The notes under the pieces: model-generated | What the model saw: only the letters and a program-made list of their open reading frames with translations | Database searches by the model: none | What the model was told of the DNA's origin: nothing | Translations under genes and position numbers: made by a program | Virus record (IMG/VR): IMGVR_UViG_3300031999_000053 | Location: 1 to 43,975 of that record | Length of the DNA stretch: 43,975 nt | Source of the DNA: a virus | Strand: one strand, 5' to 3' | Part shown: positions 32,235 to 40,470 of the stretch, piece by piece | Layout: every line of letters begins with the position of its first letter | Numbering within the stretch: the stretch's first letter is position 1

Positions 32235-32498
32235 ATGATGAATGACAATATATTAGAAAAAAGATTAAATAATTTTAAGAATAAATTAAATGATAAAATT
32301 TCTTTGCCCAGTAATCCTATGTTTACTGCATTTACATTATTATTTACCGGAATTATATTTTTATTTAAAGCATTAATATTTGGTTATAGTATCAAACTTA
32401 TATTTGTTACTGATTGGAATTGGTGGCAATTTATTTGTGTGGGTATAGCAATAAACTTTTTATTAACTTATATATACGATTTATTTCGCAACAAATAA
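32235..32498 (+). CDS. Small membrane protein with two transmembrane segments
   Basis: 87 aa from the ATG at 32235 (MMNDNILEKRLNNFKNKL); a TTG at 32226 or the ATG at 32238 are alternatives. Hydrophobic segments lie around residues 30-52 (MFTAFTLLFTGIIFLFKALI) and 64-82 (WWQFICVGIAINFLLTYIY). The N-terminal helix is amphipathic and basic. Role unknown. Confidence 0.5.
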   Translation: MMNDNILEKRLNNFKNKLNDKISLPSNPMFTAFTLLFTGIIFLFKALIFGYSIKLIFVTDWNWWQFICVGIAINFLLTYIYDLFRNK

Positions 32499-32518
32499 TA
32501 ACTTTTTAGAGGGTTTTG

Positions 32519-32674
32519 ATGTTTTTGAATAAAAAAATCATGAATATTAAATTAACAGAAAGCCCAAAACAAATTTCATTTGACGAAATAAAAAAATTAT
32601 TAAAAGAAGAAAAACTTATTTTCACAAATAGATATCAAGAAAAATTTAAATTATGGGAACAAATGGTAAATTAA
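32519..32674 (+). CDS. Very small protein overlapping the thymidylate kinase start
   Basis: 51 codons (ATG 32519, alternative ATG 32540 giving MNIKLTESPKQISFDEIKKL). It ends KFKLWEQMVN at 32674 and overlaps the kinase gene by 22 bases in another frame. The continuous gene packing and helical, charged composition favour a real small gene, but this is weak evidence. Confidence 0.35.
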   Translation: MFLNKKIMNIKLTESPKQISFDEIKKLLKEEKLIFTNRYQEKFKLWEQMVN

Positions 32675-33387
32675 TCGTATGTGAAGGATGCGATGCGAGT
32701 GGCAAAAGTACACAAATAGAACTAATCAAAAAATACTTTGAGACTAATCAACTTATTTACAAATATATTCATTTTCCAATATATGATGGCAACGAATCGG
32801 GTTCTGTTATTTCAGCTTATTTGCGGGGTGAGTATGGAGATATTAATAATGTAGATCCGATATTTGTTGCAAATATATATGCAATGAATAGGTATCAATT
32901 TTTGCCAACTCTTCAAAAACATCTTTTAGATAATGATGTAGTTTTATTAGATCGTTACGTATTTTCAAATATGGCGTATCAGGGGGCTAAATATGATACA
33001 GAAGCTCAAACACAAATAATGAGAGATTGGATTAATGAATATGAATTTGGTTTTTTAGAACTTCCATATCCTAATTTGAATATTTTCTTTGATGTTCCAA
33101 TTGATTTAATTGAATCTCGATTAAAAAATAAACGAAAAGGAGATGATCGTAAGTATCTTAAAGGAAAAATAGATATTCACGAAAAAGATATTGAGTTTCA
33201 AAAAAAAGTTCGAGAAAATTATTTAGCACTACAAAAATATCAAGATTATAAAATTGTGCAATGTGGGGAGATTAATACTAATGAACAGGGTAAAGAATAT
33301 TTAACATGTTATTCTCCAGATGAAATTTTTTTCAAATATAAAAAGTATATTGATTGTGTTTTATTTAATAAACCTATAATATCATAG
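32653..33387 (+). CDS. tmk: Thymidylate (dTMP) kinase
   Basis: 244 aa. P-loop EGCDASGKST at residues 11-20, the DR(Y) motif in VVLLDRYVFSNMAYQGAKYD (~100-119), and a lid-like basic segment (SRLKNKRKGDDRKYLKGK). Length and order fit dTMP kinases, which make dTDP for DNA synthesis. It pairs functionally with ThyX at 42108. It ends with TAG. Confidence 0.85.
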   Translation: MGTNGKLIVCEGCDASGKSTQIELIKKYFETNQLIYKYIHFPIYDGNESGSVISAYLRGEYGDINNVDPIFVANIYAMNRYQFLPTLQKHLLDNDVVLLDRYVFSNMAYQGAKYDTEAQTQIMRDWINEYEFGFLELPYPNLNIFFDVPIDLIESRLKNKRKGDDRKYLKGKIDIHEKDIEFQKKVRENYLALQKYQDYKIVQCGEINTNEQGKEYLTCYSPDEIFFKYKKYIDCVLFNKPIIS

Positions 33388-33529
33388 AAAAATATAACAT
33401 ATATTTAACAAATTTAACAAACATTAATAAAGAAAATGTATTATATTATATTATAATTTTTATAAAACTTTTTTAATGCTTTTGTATATAAAATTAAGAT
33501 AAATAAATTTAAACTAAATAAATATTAAT
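33388..33529. promoter_or_regulatory. AT-rich intergenic leader with probable promoter sequence
   Basis: 142 bases with TTTAACAAATTTAACAAAC and AGATAAATAAATTTAAACTAAATAAATATTAA near the end. The second resembles the late-promoter-like strings before structural genes. A TTTAACAAA string also precedes the tmRNA (29711-29730). No gene or stable hairpin seen. Confidence 0.35.
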
Positions 33530-33871
33530 ATGACAACAGAGAAAAAAAACACAACGCCGCCAGCAGTTGATAAAGTAGAAACACCGACAGTACCAGAAAA
33601 TCTACCAGTGGATGCAGCTCAAAAAGTTGAAATTAATGCATATGTTCCAACATATAAAATTAAACCAGATTTCAAAAAGGCTCTTTTACAAGCTATCGGA
33701 GATCGCCCGTTTAATGAAATTGCTGGCCTTGTAAATGCAATAGATGTAGAAACTATGGATCATCAAACTCTTACACAAATTATGAACGCTATTGGTCAAT
33801 TTCCTTATACAAGGGTTGAGATTTTAATGAAAAATGTTGGAAACTTTGTGACTCAAATAATAGAAGAGTAA
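33530..33871 (+). CDS. Small unknown protein
   Basis: 113 aa. The first ~45 residues are Pro/Thr/Val-rich and probably disordered (TTPPAVDKVETPTVPENLPV). The rest is a helical domain (FKKALLQAIGDRPFNEIAGLVNAI, LTQIMNAIGQFPYTRVEILM). No motif recognised. Preceded by a late-promoter-like leader. Confidence 0.5.
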   Translation: MTTEKKNTTPPAVDKVETPTVPENLPVDAAQKVEINAYVPTYKIKPDFKKALLQAIGDRPFNEIAGLVNAIDVETMDHQTLTQIMNAIGQFPYTRVEILMKNVGNFVTQIIEE

Positions 33872-33907
33872 AGAACAATCATCATAAAACTAAATTTAAA
33901 ATACTAT

Positions 33908-34540
33908 ATGAGTAGAAAAAAAGAAAGTATACAAATTATTGCGCTTAATTTTATAGAAAACAAAACAAACGAAAATTTTACAAAATTAATAAATCGTTTA
34001 AAACCCGGAATTATATCATTTGCATATAATTTTGTTAAAGATAGAGATTTAGCAAATGAGGTTTCATCACAAGTTTTTATAGCTATTTGGGAAAAAATTA
34101 ATCAATATAATTCTAAATTTAATTTTTCAACTTGGACATATGCAATTGCTAAAAATGAAGCTCTTGGAATTTTAAGAAATAGAAATAAAAATTTATCTTA
34201 TGATAAATATATGCAAAATAACTCTAAATTACTTCAAACATATAATCCAGTATTTAATATGAATACAGAAATTATGATACCTCATGGAGAGACTTTAACT
34301 CAAATATTATATGACGTATCTGTTTCAGCAATTGAAGAATTAGATGAACCATATAAAACAGTAATGATTGAAAGAGAAATTAATCAAAAACATTTAAATA
34401 ATATTGCAAATGATTTGGGGTGGAATCTTTCAACTGTTAAAACAAGACTTCGTAAAGCAAGAAAAGATGTAGCACAAGTTTTGTATAAAAAATACCCAGA
34501 TTTAGTAGATTCATATTTTGGAAATGAAAACGAATTATAA
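33908..34540 (+). CDS. ECF-like sigma-70-family factor
   Basis: 210 aa. Region 2: FAYNFVKDRDLANEVSSQVFIAIWEKINQYNSKFNFSTWTYAIAKNEAL (~38-86), with the F-S-T-W-T-Y-x-I-A-x-N signature of ECF sigma factors. Region 4: ELDEPYKTVMIEREINQKHLNNIANDLGWNLSTVKTRLRKARKDV (~140-190), a helix-turn-helix with S-T-V-K-T-R-L-x-K-A-R. It should redirect host RNA polymerase. It is distinct from the gp55-like factor at 23778, so the phage encodes two sigma-type factors. No anti-sigma gene recognised nearby. Confidence 0.85.
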   Translation: MSRKKESIQIIALNFIENKTNENFTKLINRLKPGIISFAYNFVKDRDLANEVSSQVFIAIWEKINQYNSKFNFSTWTYAIAKNEALGILRNRNKNLSYDKYMQNNSKLLQTYNPVFNMNTEIMIPHGETLTQILYDVSVSAIEELDEPYKTVMIEREINQKHLNNIANDLGWNLSTVKTRLRKARKDVAQVLYKKYPDLVDSYFGNENEL

Positions 34541-34577
34541 AATAAAAAATGGAAATTGAATAAAATAAAAAACTAAA

Positions 34578-35060
34578 ATGTTAAATTGGTTAAAACCTAA
34601 AAATTGGGGTATAGTTCAAGTTTATAGAGATTTTGAAAATTTTGCAGATTGGAAACGCGTGATCAATAAAGAACAAAAAAATCCAAAATCAAATTATAAT
34701 CGTTGGAAATTAAAACATACAAGCTTTTATGATGTGTATACTATTATTACTTTAGATGAAGCTGATGCTTTATTACCAGAAGCTGTTCAAAGAACAAAAG
34801 TAATAGAAAGTCTTAATCCACTTCATCGCTATTTAGATGAAGATTTAGGTTTTGCTGAATGTCTTAATTGTGAATTTAATCAATTTGAAGATGATAAGGG
34901 CAATTCCACATTATCATATATGATTGTTTATCGCTTTAATTTTAACAAATTCTCTATTAAATGGTTAGTTAAGTCTTTAATTATTTTAGGAATTGTAATT
35001 TATATCGTTGCAAAGTTTGATTTACTAACTAAATTTTTTACGTGGGTATCCAGTCTATAA
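34578..35060 (+). CDS. C-terminally membrane-anchored unknown protein
   Basis: 160 aa. A soluble N-terminal ~125 residues (WGIVQVYRDFENFADWKRVI; VYTIITLDEADALLPEAVQ) is followed by one membrane segment (~134-150, LVKSLIILGIVIYIVAKF). Not recognised. Located between the sigma factor and nuclease genes. Confidence 0.5.
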   Translation: MLNWLKPKNWGIVQVYRDFENFADWKRVINKEQKNPKSNYNRWKLKHTSFYDVYTIITLDEADALLPEAVQRTKVIESLNPLHRYLDEDLGFAECLNCEFNQFEDDKGNSTLSYMIVYRFNFNKFSIKWLVKSLIILGIVIYIVAKFDLLTKFFTWVSSL

Positions 35061-35073
35061 AAATAAAATAAAC

Positions 35074-35841
35074 TTGGAATTTAATAAAGAAAATATAAAG
35101 TGGATTAAAGATGAAAGAGGTTTACCAGCTTGTTTTTATAAAATAAAAGTACCTTCAGTATCTACTATATTATCTGAAATGATTCCTGACACTGAGTATG
35201 ATAAATGGGTAGCAGCTGTAGGAAAAGATGTGGTTGAAAAAATAATGAATGCAGCCTCACACAGAGGTTCTGCAATGCACGTGTTTATTGAACAATTTAT
35301 TAATATTTATTCAAAAACAAAAGATGTTTCAGAAGCATTAAGAGTTACTCAAGAAGAAAGCCCAAAATTATTACAAACAGATAACATACCAAATGATAAA
35401 ATAGAAGAAGGACGAAATTTATTTTATAAATTTTATTATTCAGAATATTCTACTCAATTTTCTGACATAATAGCTTTAGAAATGGGAACATATTCACCTT
35501 CGTTATTTTATCGTGGTAAGTTAGATATTTTATATAAAGATAAACTTTTTGGTCTTTCATTGACAGATTTAAAATCTTCGAATGGTAGAATCAAAAAGGG
35601 GAGTGTAAAAGAATTAAAATATAAATTACAATTAGGTGCATATTCAAAATGTATTTCTGAAATGTATGAAGAAAAGGGTATTACAATTAATAGAGCATCT
35701 ATTCTTTGTGTTGATAAACAAAGTGATATATTACAAGAAATTTGTTTAAATGGAAAAGAATTAATAGAATATGAAAATAAATTTATAGAATTAGTAAAAG
35801 AATATCATGTAAAAAAAGAAAACGATTTTCTTTTAAGATAA
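35074..35841 (+). CDS. RecB/Cas4-like PD-(D/E)XK nuclease
   Basis: 255 aa from a TTG start 13 bases after the previous stop. VPSVSTILSEM and SHRGSAMHVFIE (R64, H69) are followed by IIALEMGTY (E136), RGKLDILYKD (D151), LTDLKSSN (D165-x-K167) and LKYKLQLGAYS (Q186, Y190). This is the full motif order of RecB/Cas4-type exonucleases, as in phage PDDEXK nucleases used in recombination or host-DNA breakdown. No CxxC cluster pattern is visible. Confidence 0.8.
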   Translation: MEFNKENIKWIKDERGLPACFYKIKVPSVSTILSEMIPDTEYDKWVAAVGKDVVEKIMNAASHRGSAMHVFIEQFINIYSKTKDVSEALRVTQEESPKLLQTDNIPNDKIEEGRNLFYKFYYSEYSTQFSDIIALEMGTYSPSLFYRGKLDILYKDKLFGLSLTDLKSSNGRIKKGSVKELKYKLQLGAYSKCISEMYEEKGITINRASILCVDKQSDILQEICLNGKELIEYENKFIELVKEYHVKKENDFLLR

Positions 35842-35901
35842 CGTTCTTTCATGAAAACTTTTTAATATTTAATTATATAAATTTTAAAATAAATTAATAA
35901 A

Positions 35902-36564
35902 ATGAGTGAAAAAGAAAAAACAAAACTTACAATCGTCAGAGATGATGTAGAAGAAATAAAAGAAGTAAATAAACCAACTCCTGAAGAGGTACTTCAATTT
36001 AGAAATGAATTCGAAAAAGCAATGGAAGAATTCAAAAATACTAAATGGGAAATTAGTGAAAAAGGAAATTTTGCAGCTAATGATATGGGTTTATTTATAA
36101 TTGATTTTATGAATAATTTTGCATTTTGGACTAAAACAGGATGGATTGGTATACTTAAAATGAATGAAGAACTTAGAAAAGCATTAGCATTAGTCGATGA
36201 AAATAGTGGGTTACAGTTTGATTATCAAGCTCTTGAATTTTGCGCATTTATGCTTGCAAACCCGGGTGGAATAGGATATAATAAAGCTCTTGAATTTGAA
36301 AAAATAGCAGAAAAATATTCAAAAATAGGTATTTTGCTTGGTACAAAAGTTGAAGAAGCTAGAACACAACTTAAAGGTGTACAATATCTTCAAGAAAAAT
36401 GGGCTGCTGCAGAACAAGGTTTCTATCTTTCAGAGTTAGAACCAAAAGATGCATCAACCGGAGAAACCCCTAAAGAATCTAAAGAAAAAATAATTCAAAT
36501 GAAAATAAATCCCAAAGAAAAAACAACTGAAATTATCAATACAGAAGAAAATCATGATAGATAA
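35902..36564 (+). CDS. Unknown protein conserved in this phage type
   Basis: 220 aa, acidic and helical. Core residues ~30-185 contain FRNEFEKAMEEFKNTKWEIS, FIIDFMNNFAFWTKTGWIG and LEFCAFMLANPGGIGYNKAL. The C-terminus is charged (KINPKEKTTEIINTEEN). No catalytic motif or membrane segment. It ends just before a strong terminator. Confidence 0.5.
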   Translation: MSEKEKTKLTIVRDDVEEIKEVNKPTPEEVLQFRNEFEKAMEEFKNTKWEISEKGNFAANDMGLFIIDFMNNFAFWTKTGWIGILKMNEELRKALALVDENSGLQFDYQALEFCAFMLANPGGIGYNKALEFEKIAEKYSKIGILLGTKVEEARTQLKGVQYLQEKWAAAEQGFYLSELEPKDASTGETPKESKEKIIQMKINPKEKTTEIINTEENHDR

Positions 36565-36587
36565 AATTAAAAAATAAATACATCTTT

Positions 36588-36617
36588 AAAGACTTAAGTG
36601 AAAACTTAAGTCTTTAA
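36588..36617 (+). terminator. Rho-independent terminator
   Basis: AAAGACTTAAGT / ACTTAAGTCTTT form a perfect 12-bp stem with a 4-base loop, 23 bases after the preceding stop. The T-run after the stem is short; the stem's own 3' TTT supplies part of it. Confidence 0.75.
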
Positions 36618-36642
36618 TGTTTATATAAAATAAAGTATAAAT

Positions 36643-37020
36643 ATGATAACCAAAATATATAAAACAAAAATTAAAATTATGACGCCTGAATACTTTTTTA
36701 CAAAAAACATGAAATATTTTGCGTTAGCACTTTTACTGTTATTTTTTTTAAAGACAATACAAAGTTGTAATCGTGGAATGCAATTAAAAATAGGCGCAAA
36801 AGAATATGTACATACAATAGATTCATTGGAAACAAGATATAACATATATTATAAAGAATCTGAAGATAGTATTAAGAAACTAAATTTTGAATTAAAACTA
36901 TCAGAACAAAGCGTGCAATCTGCAAATGATAGAGCTAGTGCAGTTCAAAGTGCAGTTGAAAAAATCAAATCAAATACAACAGTAGTAGTTAAAGGTGTTG
37001 AAGAAGTTAAAAATAAATAA
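36643..37020 (+). CDS. Membrane-anchored coiled-coil protein
   Basis: 125 aa from the ATG at 36643; the ATG at 36679 (MTPEYFFTKNMKYF) is an equally likely start. One hydrophobic segment (~24-40, YFALALLLLFFLKTIQ) ends in a Cys (SCNRG), so it could be lipidated. The rest is a coiled coil (EYVHTIDSLETRYNIYYKES, SEQSVQSANDRASAVQSAVE), the topology of small phage spanin-like proteins. Function unproven. Confidence 0.5.
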   Translation: MITKIYKTKIKIMTPEYFFTKNMKYFALALLLLFFLKTIQSCNRGMQLKIGAKEYVHTIDSLETRYNIYYKESEDSIKKLNFELKLSEQSVQSANDRASAVQSAVEKIKSNTTVVVKGVEEVKNK

Positions 37021-37022
37021 TT

Positions 37023-37310
37023 ATGAGAACTATAGTTATAACATCCTGCCCCTTATCAACAAATAAAAATGAAGTATTTGCAATGGCCAAAAATGATAAA
37101 CAATTAGTTGACGTAATTGGGATATTTGGAAAAGGAATAAAAAAATCAGAAGATATAGAAACATTTTTTCAGAAAGATAATATAATAGTAACAAATAAAT
37201 GTTATTTTTGTGCATTTTTTGAAGATGATTTAGAATTAAAACCTTCTTTTTCAAAAAATGATTTAAAATTAAAAGATGCTTTTGCTGAAGATAGTTTAAA
37301 ATTAAAATAA
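37023..37310 (+). CDS. Small unknown protein with repeated C-terminus
   Basis: 95 aa, 2 bases after the preceding stop. The N-terminus is alpha/beta (MRTIVITSCPLSTNKNEVFA). CYFCAFFEDD has a CxxC pair. The tail repeats an ~10-residue unit (DLELKPSFSK, DLKLKDAFAE, SLKLK). Not recognised. Confidence 0.45.
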   Translation: MRTIVITSCPLSTNKNEVFAMAKNDKQLVDVIGIFGKGIKKSEDIETFFQKDNIIVTNKCYFCAFFEDDLELKPSFSKNDLKLKDAFAEDSLKLK

Positions 37311-37315
37311 AATAT

Positions 37316-38647
37316 ATGAAATTAAACAATTTTAAAGTAACATCAAAAGGATTAACATTAGGATTAATAATTACTTTCTTTACCTTATATGTTTGTGTAG
37401 GTTTTGTAAGTACTTTACATAGTATTACGTTTTTCCATTTAGCTAACTCGATAGGTCTTGCAGTATTACTTGGATTAACATATGAAGTTGGACAAGCTAG
37501 TGTATTGTTCGCGCTCCTCATGACCAAAAATAAAGATAAGTTTCTGCCGTGGTTATTAATGATATTGCTTACTACCTTGCAAGTAACTGCAAATGTATTT
37601 GCATCATTTCGATATATGGTTTTATCTGGAAATAATGATTGGATTTATTGGCAAAAATCTATATTATTTGGATTTGAGGCATCACCAGAAATATATCAGG
37701 TTATTATTTCATGGATTGCTGGCGCATTACTTCCAATTGTTGCTTTGGGTATGACTGCATTAGTAGCTCAGAATATCAAATTGGCTACAGAAGAAGATGA
37801 AAATAAGACTGTAGATGAATATTCAGACGAAGAATTTGAAGAAGGTTGGAGTAATTTGAAAAAAGAAGAGCCTAAAACTTATACTGAAAAAGAAGTACAC
37901 GATTTTATAGATGATGCTTTAAATGATTCAGGAGTTATAACAAATCCTACACCAGAATTTTTGAAAACTATTCAAAGTATTGATGATGCTTTAACTAAAC
38001 ATAAAAAAGAAAAAGTTCCAATTGATGTTTCTCAATTAGAAATTGATAATGAAAATTTACAATATCTCGAAAAGCCTGAAACTAAAATGGAAACAGTCAT
38101 TAAACCTTTAGAATATGAGATACCTATAGAATTATCTGAAAAAGTTACTACAAAAAATCTTAAAGATTTGATTAAAAAAACAGATGATAACATATCTTTT
38201 TCTAAACCATTAGATGAATATGTTGATGATGTTTTTAAACTTTCTACAGAAGATCTTGAATCTTTTAATAAAGGTATTTCTGATAAAGAGATGCAAGAGA
38301 TAAAGGTTCCAAAAAAAAGATTTCGAAACCCTTTAAAGAAAAAAAGTAAAATTCATCGAATCAAAAACATTAACGAAATTAATCCTCTGTCAAAAGGAGA
38401 TGAGGCTATAGCATTAATCGAGAATTTAGAAAAAATAAAAGATAAGGAATCCATTAACCAACCTGTTTCTGAAGTCGAGCAGACACATGAATCAATTCTC
38501 GTACCTGAGATATTAATACCATATATAGATGGAGGAGTTGAAGTGATTGATGCAAAAGCAGTGCCTAAAGAAAAGAAGAATCTCGGAGTTGATAAATTTG
38601 GCATTCCCATTCAAAAGGGTGAACATACATCATTCGATCGGATTTAA
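37316..38647 (+). CDS. Membrane protein with long acidic cytoplasmic tail
   Basis: 443 aa. About four membrane segments occupy residues 1-160 (LGLIITFFTLYVCVGFVSTL; FHLANSIGLAVLLGLTYEVG; WLLMILLTTLQVTANVFASF; VIISWIAGALLPIVALGMTA). Residues 165-443 are highly charged and probably disordered, with a basic patch KVPKKRFRNPLKKKSKIHRI near 330-350. Not recognised. A phage-made inner-membrane platform is conceivable but speculative. Confidence 0.55.
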   Translation: MKLNNFKVTSKGLTLGLIITFFTLYVCVGFVSTLHSITFFHLANSIGLAVLLGLTYEVGQASVLFALLMTKNKDKFLPWLLMILLTTLQVTANVFASFRYMVLSGNNDWIYWQKSILFGFEASPEIYQVIISWIAGALLPIVALGMTALVAQNIKLATEEDENKTVDEYSDEEFEEGWSNLKKEEPKTYTEKEVHDFIDDALNDSGVITNPTPEFLKTIQSIDDALTKHKKEKVPIDVSQLEIDNENLQYLEKPETKMETVIKPLEYEIPIELSEKVTTKNLKDLIKKTDDNISFSKPLDEYVDDVFKLSTEDLESFNKGISDKEMQEIKVPKKRFRNPLKKKSKIHRIKNINEINPLSKGDEAIALIENLEKIKDKESINQPVSEVEQTHESILVPEILIPYIDGGVEVIDAKAVPKEKKNLGVDKFGIPIQKGEHTSFDRI

Positions 38648-38901
38648 AAATTTGTATAATCTTTATCAATAATTATATTATAATTAAAGCCACTAGCAAT
38701 AGTGGCTTTTTCTTTTGCATTAATTTCTTCTTTATCTCTTATAGCTAAATATCCGTTTTTTATTTCATCATAATAAATTTTTGAATTAAGTTTATGAGTT
38801 TTCTTAATATGTACACTTAATTCACAAGCTCTACCAAAAACTCTTTCACACTCTTCATATATAAAAAGTCCTTGTTTATTTTTTCTAAATTCTTTTATTG
38901 A
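38644..38901 (-). pseudogene. Internally deleted homing-nuclease remnant (zinc finger fused to nuclease end)
   Basis: The minus-strand frame from 38901 to the TAA at 38646-38644 is open for 85 codons but lacks a start codon. It reads GLFIYEECERVFGRACELSV, HIKKTHKLNSKIYYD (a C2H2-type finger that has lost its first Cys), then jumps to EIKNGYLAIRDKEEINAKEK and ASGFNYNIIIDKDYTNF, the end of a PD-(D/E)XK nuclease as at 19014-19277. The nuclease middle is missing. It overlaps the end of the membrane-protein gene by 4 bases. Confidence 0.65.
38686..38712 (+). terminator. Terminator hairpin, near-copy of the one at 6204
   Basis: AAAGCCACTA GCAA TAGTGGCTTTTTC: 10-bp stem (one A/T-rich end) with T-run, about 40 bases after the 37316-38647 gene. 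It lies within the antisense nuclease remnant; the upstream TTATCAATAATTATA is also shared with the 6181 region. Confidence 0.7.
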
Positions 38902-38933
38902 TTATCCCTTATTTTGTTTAAGATATATAAATT

Positions 38934-38996
38934 AAAGCAGGACAGCCATTAGTCCCTTTTGGTTGTTTTATGCACAAACATAAAACTAACTGCTTT
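38934..38996 (+). ncRNA. Candidate structured RNA (three-way junction)
   Basis: AAAGCAG (38934-38940) pairs with CTGCTTT (38990-38996). Inside, AGCC/GGTT (extendable to ACAGCC/GGTTGT, 38942-38966) and GTTTTATG/CATAAAAC (38965-38986) form two hairpins. A late-promoter-like AGATATATAAATTAAAG (38921 on) ends right at the outer stem, so transcription could begin there. It may be an independent small RNA or the leader of the structural gene at 39076. No known RNA family recognised. The remaining sequence to 39075 is AT-rich with AATAAATAAATAAAATAA before the gene. Confidence 0.4.
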
Positions 38997-39075
38997 CTAT
39001 ATTTTATATATTCATTTAAAAGTTGAAATATATTTAATTAAATCTTGAATAAATAAATAAAATAATTATACAATT

Positions 39076-40086
39076 ATGTCTACAGACCTTTTTAATAATA
39101 TTTCTAATAATTACATTAATCCTGCTTTAGCTTCATGCGCTGGTAATTCTGATACATATACTTTTGAATTTTTACCAAATCAACAAGTTGGAGTTGTTTC
39201 AGGAAGTAGCATAATAACTGCAATGGGTCTTGGAGATATCTCACGAGCCGTTGAAGGTTGGGATCAACAAACAAAATTATTACAGCCAGGAGAAGTGATA
39301 TTTATTCAAGGCTTAACAAAAGGAATTTCTAATAAAATTCAATATTTTCCGTTTGATGCATCTGTGGTATATACTGGAACAAATCACTCTTTATATATGG
39401 ATGTTGATATTTCAATCAATTATTATAAAAATTTTAAATATTATGATATTAATATGCATGTTGAATCTGATGCAACAGAGGATGTAGCTATTGATACAGC
39501 ATTTAATATTGCATTTGATGGATTAAGTATTGGAGTTAGTGCTTCTTATGATTCGAGTGGTTTAACTTTTACTGGTGCAACGGCTGGATATTCATTTGAT
39601 ATAACGGCAGTAGATGTTAGTCTTGGAGATCCAAGCGCATCTACCGGTTATGCTTCATTAGTAGAAGACATATCATTAGGAACTCCAGCATTCAAATATC
39701 CTAATGGAGCAATGCTTGGATATGTATTAAAAGTTACATATCCTTCAACGGCAATTGACTCGGATTCATATATAGAAATAAATCATGTTCCTGATTATTT
39801 AGTTTATTTCGAACCAAGTACTGGAGATCCAAATAGTTATATAAGATATTATAAAGCAGTTGATGTTGGTTTAAGCGGAACAAGTTGTATAGGTGATACA
39901 TTAAGTGCAGCTGATTATTTAGATTATGTCGAAACAAATAATAAATGGGAAAAAGTAGGAGTTCTAAGAATGTGGTTAACAGCAGTAGATCCTACTAGTT
40001 CATCAACTGAAAATTTGATAACAGGATTTTATGTACATAATCCTCAAAGTTTGGCAGTAAAATTAGATTATATAACTATATTATAA
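39076..40086 (+). CDS. Virion structural protein, beta-rich
   Basis: 336 aa, rich in Ser, Thr, Asp, Tyr and Val with no Arg/Lys clusters. GDISRAVEGWDQQTKLLQPG (~52-75) is a possible N-terminal structural motif. The middle (FNIAFDGLSIGVSASYDSSG) and VYFEPSTGDPNSYIRYYKAV look like beta-sandwich strands. Low charge, the late-promoter-like leader and neighbouring internal-protein genes suggest a tail-tube, decoration or fibre component. Family not identified. Confidence 0.55.
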   Translation: MSTDLFNNISNNYINPALASCAGNSDTYTFEFLPNQQVGVVSGSSIITAMGLGDISRAVEGWDQQTKLLQPGEVIFIQGLTKGISNKIQYFPFDASVVYTGTNHSLYMDVDISINYYKNFKYYDINMHVESDATEDVAIDTAFNIAFDGLSIGVSASYDSSGLTFTGATAGYSFDITAVDVSLGDPSASTGYASLVEDISLGTPAFKYPNGAMLGYVLKVTYPSTAIDSDSYIEINHVPDYLVYFEPSTGDPNSYIRYYKAVDVGLSGTSCIGDTLSAADYLDYVETNNKWEKVGVLRMWLTAVDPTSSSTENLITGFYVHNPQSLAVKLDYITIL

Positions 40087-40111
40087 TATAAAAAATAAAA
40101 GACAATTAAAC

Positions 40112-40453
40112 ATGAAAGCAAAATTAGTTAGAGAAAGTTTAAATGAATCTGTATCCAGTTCTGTGGAATCTGTATCCAGTTCTGTGGTTAATCCTATTAT
40201 TATGCATTTAGCTGGAATTTCTGATAAAGATATTCAAAAAGTAATGCATATTGTTGATACTATTGCACAAAGAGTAGGAGATAGTGGATCTTGTGTGTTG
40301 GGCAGTGGTCTTAAACTAAATGGGCGTGTTTTCATTGAACCATATTCTCAGGGTAGTTTGGGTCCTGAAGAAATTTATCATGAAGTGAAAAAATATTTAA
40401 ATTATAAATATCCTCACATTAAATTTGATATTGAATATGGGAATATGGACTAA
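40112..40453 (+). CDS. Putative capsid-internal protein with LNE targeting peptide
   Basis: 113 aa starting MKAKLVRESLNE-S, nearly the same leader as the gene at 31082, followed by a duplicated Ser/Val-rich stretch (SVSSSVESVSSSV). The rest is a small alpha/beta domain (DIQKVMHIVDTIAQRVGDSG, GRVFIEPYSQGSLGPEEIYH). Packaging and cleavage after LNE are inferred from T4 rules. Confidence 0.5.
   Translation: MKAKLVRESLNESVSSSVESVSSSVVNPIIMHLAGISDKDIQKVMHIVDTIAQRVGDSGSCVLGSGLKLNGRVFIEPYSQGSLGPEEIYHEVKKYLNYKYPHIKFDIEYGNMD
40145..40186 (+). repeat. 21-bp tandem repeat (2 copies)
   Basis: GAATCTGTATCCAGTTCTGTG occurs twice in tandem (40145-40165 and 40166-40186), directly after the LNE leader codons, encoding ESVSSSV twice. 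It lengthens the linker behind the putative cleavage site. Confidence 0.9.
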
Positions 40454-40470
40454 AATATGTAAAATAAAAT

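Noticed and set aside
38353-38610. Minus-strand frame inside the membrane-protein gene
   Set aside because: Shadow of the charged tail of the plus-strand gene; no start context or family pattern.
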